Source: Sedimentisphaerales bacterium (lineage in GTDB: Bacteria > Planctomycetota > Phycisphaerae > Sedimentisphaerales > SM23-30). From it: a DNA stretch of 8,171 nucleotides. Location of the stretch: contig JAFGDI010000239.1 of NCBI GenBank assembly GCA_016932145.1, positions 1 to 8,171 of the forward strand, read 5' to 3'. Below are positions 6,220 through 8,171 of this stretch, piece after piece (within the stretch, counting starts at the first letter, position 1; each line of letters begins with the position of its first letter). The notes under the pieces are model-generated. The model was not told where the DNA came from and did not search any database. It worked only from the letters and a program-made list of their open reading frames with translations. The translations under genes were made by a program, and so were the position numbers.

Positions 6220-6224
6220 ACCTC
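6220..6224 (-). promoter_or_regulatory. Ribosome binding site fixing the GTG start of rpsI
   Basis: GAGGT on the minus strand is six bases from the GTG at 6211-6213. The next in-frame ATG (Met7) has no comparable site, so the extended N-terminus is likely to be translated. Confidence 0.7.
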
Positions 6225-6257
6225 GTTTATTTAATCTATTCTATATATTTTATAAAA

Positions 6258-6701
6258 TTAAAGTTCCATAACTCTCGGTGTCTGAGCTGCATGTGGATGC
6301 TCAGAACCGCGATATACTTTGAGCTTGGCCAGCATGTGTCTGCCGATCTTATTCTTCGGCAACATGCGACGAACAGCTTCTTCTATTACCCATTCAGGCT
6401 TCTTAGCCATGGCATCTTCAAAAGTAACATACTTATGACCACCAGCATGATTAGTGTAGTAGTCATACATCTTGTACTCGGCCTTGCGACCAGAAGTTGC
6501 TATCTTTTCAGCATTTGTGACAATTACAAAGTCGCCGGTATCGACAAACGGTGTATATATTGCCTTATCCTTACCCATAAGTGTCATAGCTATCTTAGCA
6601 GCTAAACGACCCAGTACCTTATCACTGGCATCAACGATGAACCAGTCACGAGATAATGTTTCTTTATTTGCAAGTGTTGTTTTCTGTATTTGTGCCTGCA
6701 T
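6258..6701 (-). CDS. rplM: 50S ribosomal protein L13
   Basis: Large-subunit protein L13 (uL13), an early assembly protein that binds 23S rRNA. The 147-aa length is close to the family norm (about 142). Landmarks are RDWFIVDASDKVLGRLAAKIA (about 18-38), GDFVIVTNAEKI (56-67), the Y..H.GG segment (81-88), and the signature AVRRMLPKNKIGRHML-KLKVYRG (109-132), followed by SEHPHAAQ. The start is ATG (6699-6701) with AGGG (6713-6716) 11 bases upstream. The first 15 or so residues (QAQIQKTTLANKETL) form a short lead-in. It is the first gene of the operon with rpsI and is transcribed from the promoter at 6800-6827 through a structured leader. Confidence 0.97.
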   Translation of the reverse strand: MQAQIQKTTLANKETLSRDWFIVDASDKVLGRLAAKIAMTLMGKDKAIYTPFVDTGDFVIVTNAEKIATSGRKAEYKMYDYYTNHAGGHKYVTFEDAMAKKPEWVIEEAVRRMLPKNKIGRHMLAKLKVYRGSEHPHAAQTPRVMEL

Positions 6702-6717
6702 TTTTCAACTTTCCCTG

Positions 6718-6735
6718 TGCCATAAGCTTATGGCA
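6718..6735. promoter_or_regulatory. 18-bp perfect palindrome abutting the rplM Shine-Dalgarno
   Basis: TGCCATAAGCTTATGGCA is self-complementary along its whole length. In the rplM leader RNA it can fold into a 7-bp stem with the loop AGCU. Its 3' edge lies one base before the AGGG Shine-Dalgarno (6713-6716), so folding or protein binding could control ribosome access. On DNA it would be a plausible operator, although it lies about 58-75 bases downstream of the predicted start site. Confidence 0.65.
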
Positions 6736-6764
6736 TATATACAATTACAATATATCACAATAGC

Positions 6765-6789
6765 CTGCTTGCCCTCGCGGACCCAGCAG
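6765..6789 (-). promoter_or_regulatory. GNRA-capped hairpin at the 5' end of the rplM leader
   Basis: On the minus strand CTGCT (6789-6785) pairs with AGCAG (6769-6765). Inside, after a GG/A internal loop, GTCC (6782-6779) pairs with GGGC (6774-6771), including one G-U pair, around the tetraloop GCGA. With a start near 6793 the hairpin begins within the first five nucleotides of the mRNA. It could stabilise the transcript or be an autoregulatory binding site. Structure was read by eye only. Confidence 0.5.
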
Positions 6790-6799
6790 AGAATGATAC

Positions 6800-6827
6800 A
6801 TTATAGTTCTGGCTGGTTTATTGTCAA
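6800..6827 (-). promoter_or_regulatory. Consensus sigma70-type promoter of rplM-rpsI
   Basis: On the minus strand TTGACA (6827-6822) and TATAAT (6805-6800) are both perfect consensus hexamers, separated by 16 bases. The predicted start near 6793 gives a leader of about 92 nt before the rplM ATG. A strong constitutive promoter is what a ribosomal protein operon would need. Confidence 0.85.
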
Positions 6828-6866
6828 GAGTTTTATCATTTTAAATTTATCATAATAAAAATTAAA

Positions 6867-6896
6867 TAGACAACTATCGCCCTGCTACAATATAAT
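6867..6896 (+). promoter_or_regulatory. Probable promoter of guaA
   Basis: TAGACA (6867-6872, five of six matches) and TATAAT (6891-6896, perfect) are separated by 18 bases. Transcription would start near 6903, giving a leader of about 60 nt. The -35 boxes of this promoter and the divergent rplM promoter are about 40 bases apart. The leader shows no purine-riboswitch pattern that I can recognise. Confidence 0.6.
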
Positions 6897-6947
6897 GTCG
6901 GTTTGTAATTATACAGGCAAGTTTTAAAATTCATACATAAAAATTAC

Positions 6948-6952
6948 AGGAG
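6948..6952 (+). promoter_or_regulatory. Ribosome binding site fixing the TTG start of guaA
   Basis: AGGAG lies ten bases before TTG at 6963-6965. No in-frame ATG or GTG lies near it, and the first downstream ATG (codon 30) would remove the start of the glutaminase domain. Confidence 0.75.
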
Positions 6953-6962
6953 AGCTACCAAC

Positions 6963-8171
6963 TTGCAGGAAACTATAGCCATATTAGATTTTGGCAGCCA
7001 ATACGGCCAGCTGATCGCCAGAAGAGTGCGTGAACATCATGTTTTCAGCATGATATTTCGTCATAATATAGGTATTGAAAGACTCAAAGAGCTCAATATC
7101 AAGGGTATTATACTAAGTGGCGGACCAGCCAGTGTTTACGAAGATAATGCACCTAAGTGCGACCCTCGTATATTTGAGCTGGGTGTGCCTGTTCTGGGCA
7201 TATGCTATGGTATGCAGATAGGTTCCAACCTGCTGGGCGCTAATGTTTCCACGGCCCATAGCCGGGAATATGGTTCAACCAAACTGACAGTAGGCAGTGA
7301 TAATAACAGTCTCCTTCTCAAAAATATAACTGGGGAAAAAATCGTCTGGATGAGCCATGGCGATCAGGTTAACACCCTGCCTGATGATTTCATTCCTCTG
7401 GCATCTACCGGCACCTGTCCTTATGCCGCTGTCCGCCATAAAACAGTACCTTTCTTTGGCGTGCAATTTCACCCGGAAGTTACGCACACCCCTTGCGGAG
7501 AGCAGATATTTGACAATTTCCTCTATGAAATCTGTCAATGTGCCGGTAACTGGAAAATGGATGATATAATTGAGCAGAGTTGTGAGGCTATCCGCCGGCA
7601 GGTGGGTAATGATAAAGTTATCTGCGGGCTCAGCGGCGGTGTTGACAGCTCTGTTGTTGCCGCCCTGCTGCATAAAGCTATCGGCAACCAGCTTGAATGT
7701 ATATTTGTAGATAACGGACTTCTGCGAAAGGGAGAACGAGAATATGTCAAGTCAACTTTTAACGATCACTTTCAGCTTAACCTGCGGGTGGTGGATTGGT
7801 CCGAGCAGTTCCTCTCTAGGCTGGCCGGGGTTACAGATCCTCAACAGAAAAGAATCATTATCGGCCACGAATTTATCGAGGCTTTTACCCATGAGTCTCG
7901 TAGTATCACCGATGCCAAATTCCTGGCCCAGGGAACACTCTACCCCGATGTTATCGAATCGGGCAGTAAAGACGGCAATCCCGCGGCCAATATTAAATTA
8001 CACCACAATGTCGGCGGACTCCCTGAAAAACTTGGCTTTAAATTGATCGAACCGCTGCGTGACCTGTTCAAAGATGAGGTCCGCCTTATGGGCGAGATGC
8101 TTGGCCTGCCTGAAAAGATCGTATGGCGACATCCATTCCCCGGCCCTGGCCTGGCGGTGCGTATCGTCGGC
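6963..8171 (+). CDS. guaA: GMP synthase (glutamine-hydrolysing), 3' end beyond the window
   Basis: Catalyses XMP + ATP + glutamine to GMP, the last step of de novo guanine nucleotide synthesis, in the cytoplasm. The 403 codons seen contain an N-terminal class I glutamine amidotransferase domain (about 5-192) with nucleophile Cys81 in GICYGMQ and the His170/Glu172 pair in FHPEV. Then comes the ATP pyrophosphatase domain with the PP-loop LSGGVDSSV (223-231), the segments QGTLYPDVIES (323-333) and HHNVGGLPE (347-355), and the start of the dimerisation domain (HPFPGPGLAVRIVG, 390-403). The roughly 110 C-terminal residues expected for a 510-520-aa enzyme lie outside. The start is TTG (6963-6965), chosen because AGGAG (6948-6952) sits ten bases upstream and the family's N-terminal 'ILDFGSQY' follows directly. 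All key catalytic residues are present. Confidence 0.97.
   Translation, partial: MQETIAILDFGSQYGQLIARRVREHHVFSMIFRHNIGIERLKELNIKGIILSGGPASVYEDNAPKCDPRIFELGVPVLGICYGMQIGSNLLGANVSTAHSREYGSTKLTVGSDNNSLLLKNITGEKIVWMSHGDQVNTLPDDFIPLASTGTCPYAAVRHKTVPFFGVQFHPEVTHTPCGEQIFDNFLYEICQCAGNWKMDDIIEQSCEAIRRQVGNDKVICGLSGGVDSSVVAALLHKAIGNQLECIFVDNGLLRKGEREYVKSTFNDHFQLNLRVVDWSEQFLSRLAGVTDPQQKRIIIGHEFIEAFTHESRSITDAKFLAQGTLYPDVIESGSKDGNPAANIKLHHNVGGLPEKLGFKLIEPLRDLFKDEVRLMGEMLGLPEKIVWRHPFPGPGLAVRIVG

Noticed and set aside
6903..6962. Purine riboswitch in the guaA leader
   Set aside because: The leader is only about 60 nt and lacks the paired-loop arrangement and conserved core of purine riboswitches.

Overview
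The window holds seven genes on a moderately AT-rich background (my impression by eye, not computed). Six read on the minus strand: a V/A-type ATPase cluster, a lone prepilin-like gene, and the rplM-rpsI ribosomal pair. One, guaA, reads on the plus strand and runs off the right edge. Most likely the source is an anaerobic or fermentative member of the PVC superphylum. A Planctomycetota lineage of the Phycisphaerae type fits best to me, with Lentisphaerota as an alternative. The reasons are (i) the V-ATPase order E / DUF2764-like / A / B, which is the order I know from Chlamydia and Bacteroidota; (ii) a prepilin-type protein with a C-terminal 'DGH' tail, a family greatly expanded in Planctomycetota and Lentisphaerota; and (iii) an S9 protein with a long N-terminal extension. 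This placement is inference and was not tested by any search.

Positions 1-3379 (minus strand) are the promoter-proximal half of a V/A-type ATP synthase/ATPase operon. In transcription order it holds subunit E (peripheral stalk coiled coil), a DUF2764-like protein in the place where subunit C is often found, catalytic subunit A, and the first 49 codons of subunit B. Gaps between genes are 55-80 nt, each with a Shine-Dalgarno sequence. The A/B gap carries a 16-bp palindrome beside two runs of heptanucleotide tandem repeats. Subunits D, I and K would be expected beyond the left edge.

Positions 3380-5688 hold one gene, a 292-aa prepilin-like protein, between two long non-coding stretches. It appears to be its own transcription unit: a near-consensus promoter (4945-4973), a roughly 125-nt leader with several inverted repeats, and a hairpin/T-tract terminator (3860-3899). 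Farther upstream, 5426-5454 is a second good promoter-like sequence with no obvious gene behind it.

Positions 5633-6827 are the rplM-rpsI operon. It has a consensus promoter (6800-6827), a structured leader of about 92 nt with a GNRA-capped hairpin and a perfect 18-bp palindrome touching the rplM Shine-Dalgarno, the L13 and S9 genes, and a strong intrinsic terminator.

Positions 6867-8171 are guaA (GMP synthase), transcribed divergently from rplM and starting at TTG. No mobile element, CRISPR array, tRNA or rRNA was seen. I found no clearly novel multi-gene system. The best leads are the DUF2764-like V-ATPase component, the rplM leader, the orphan promoter, and the prepilin leader.
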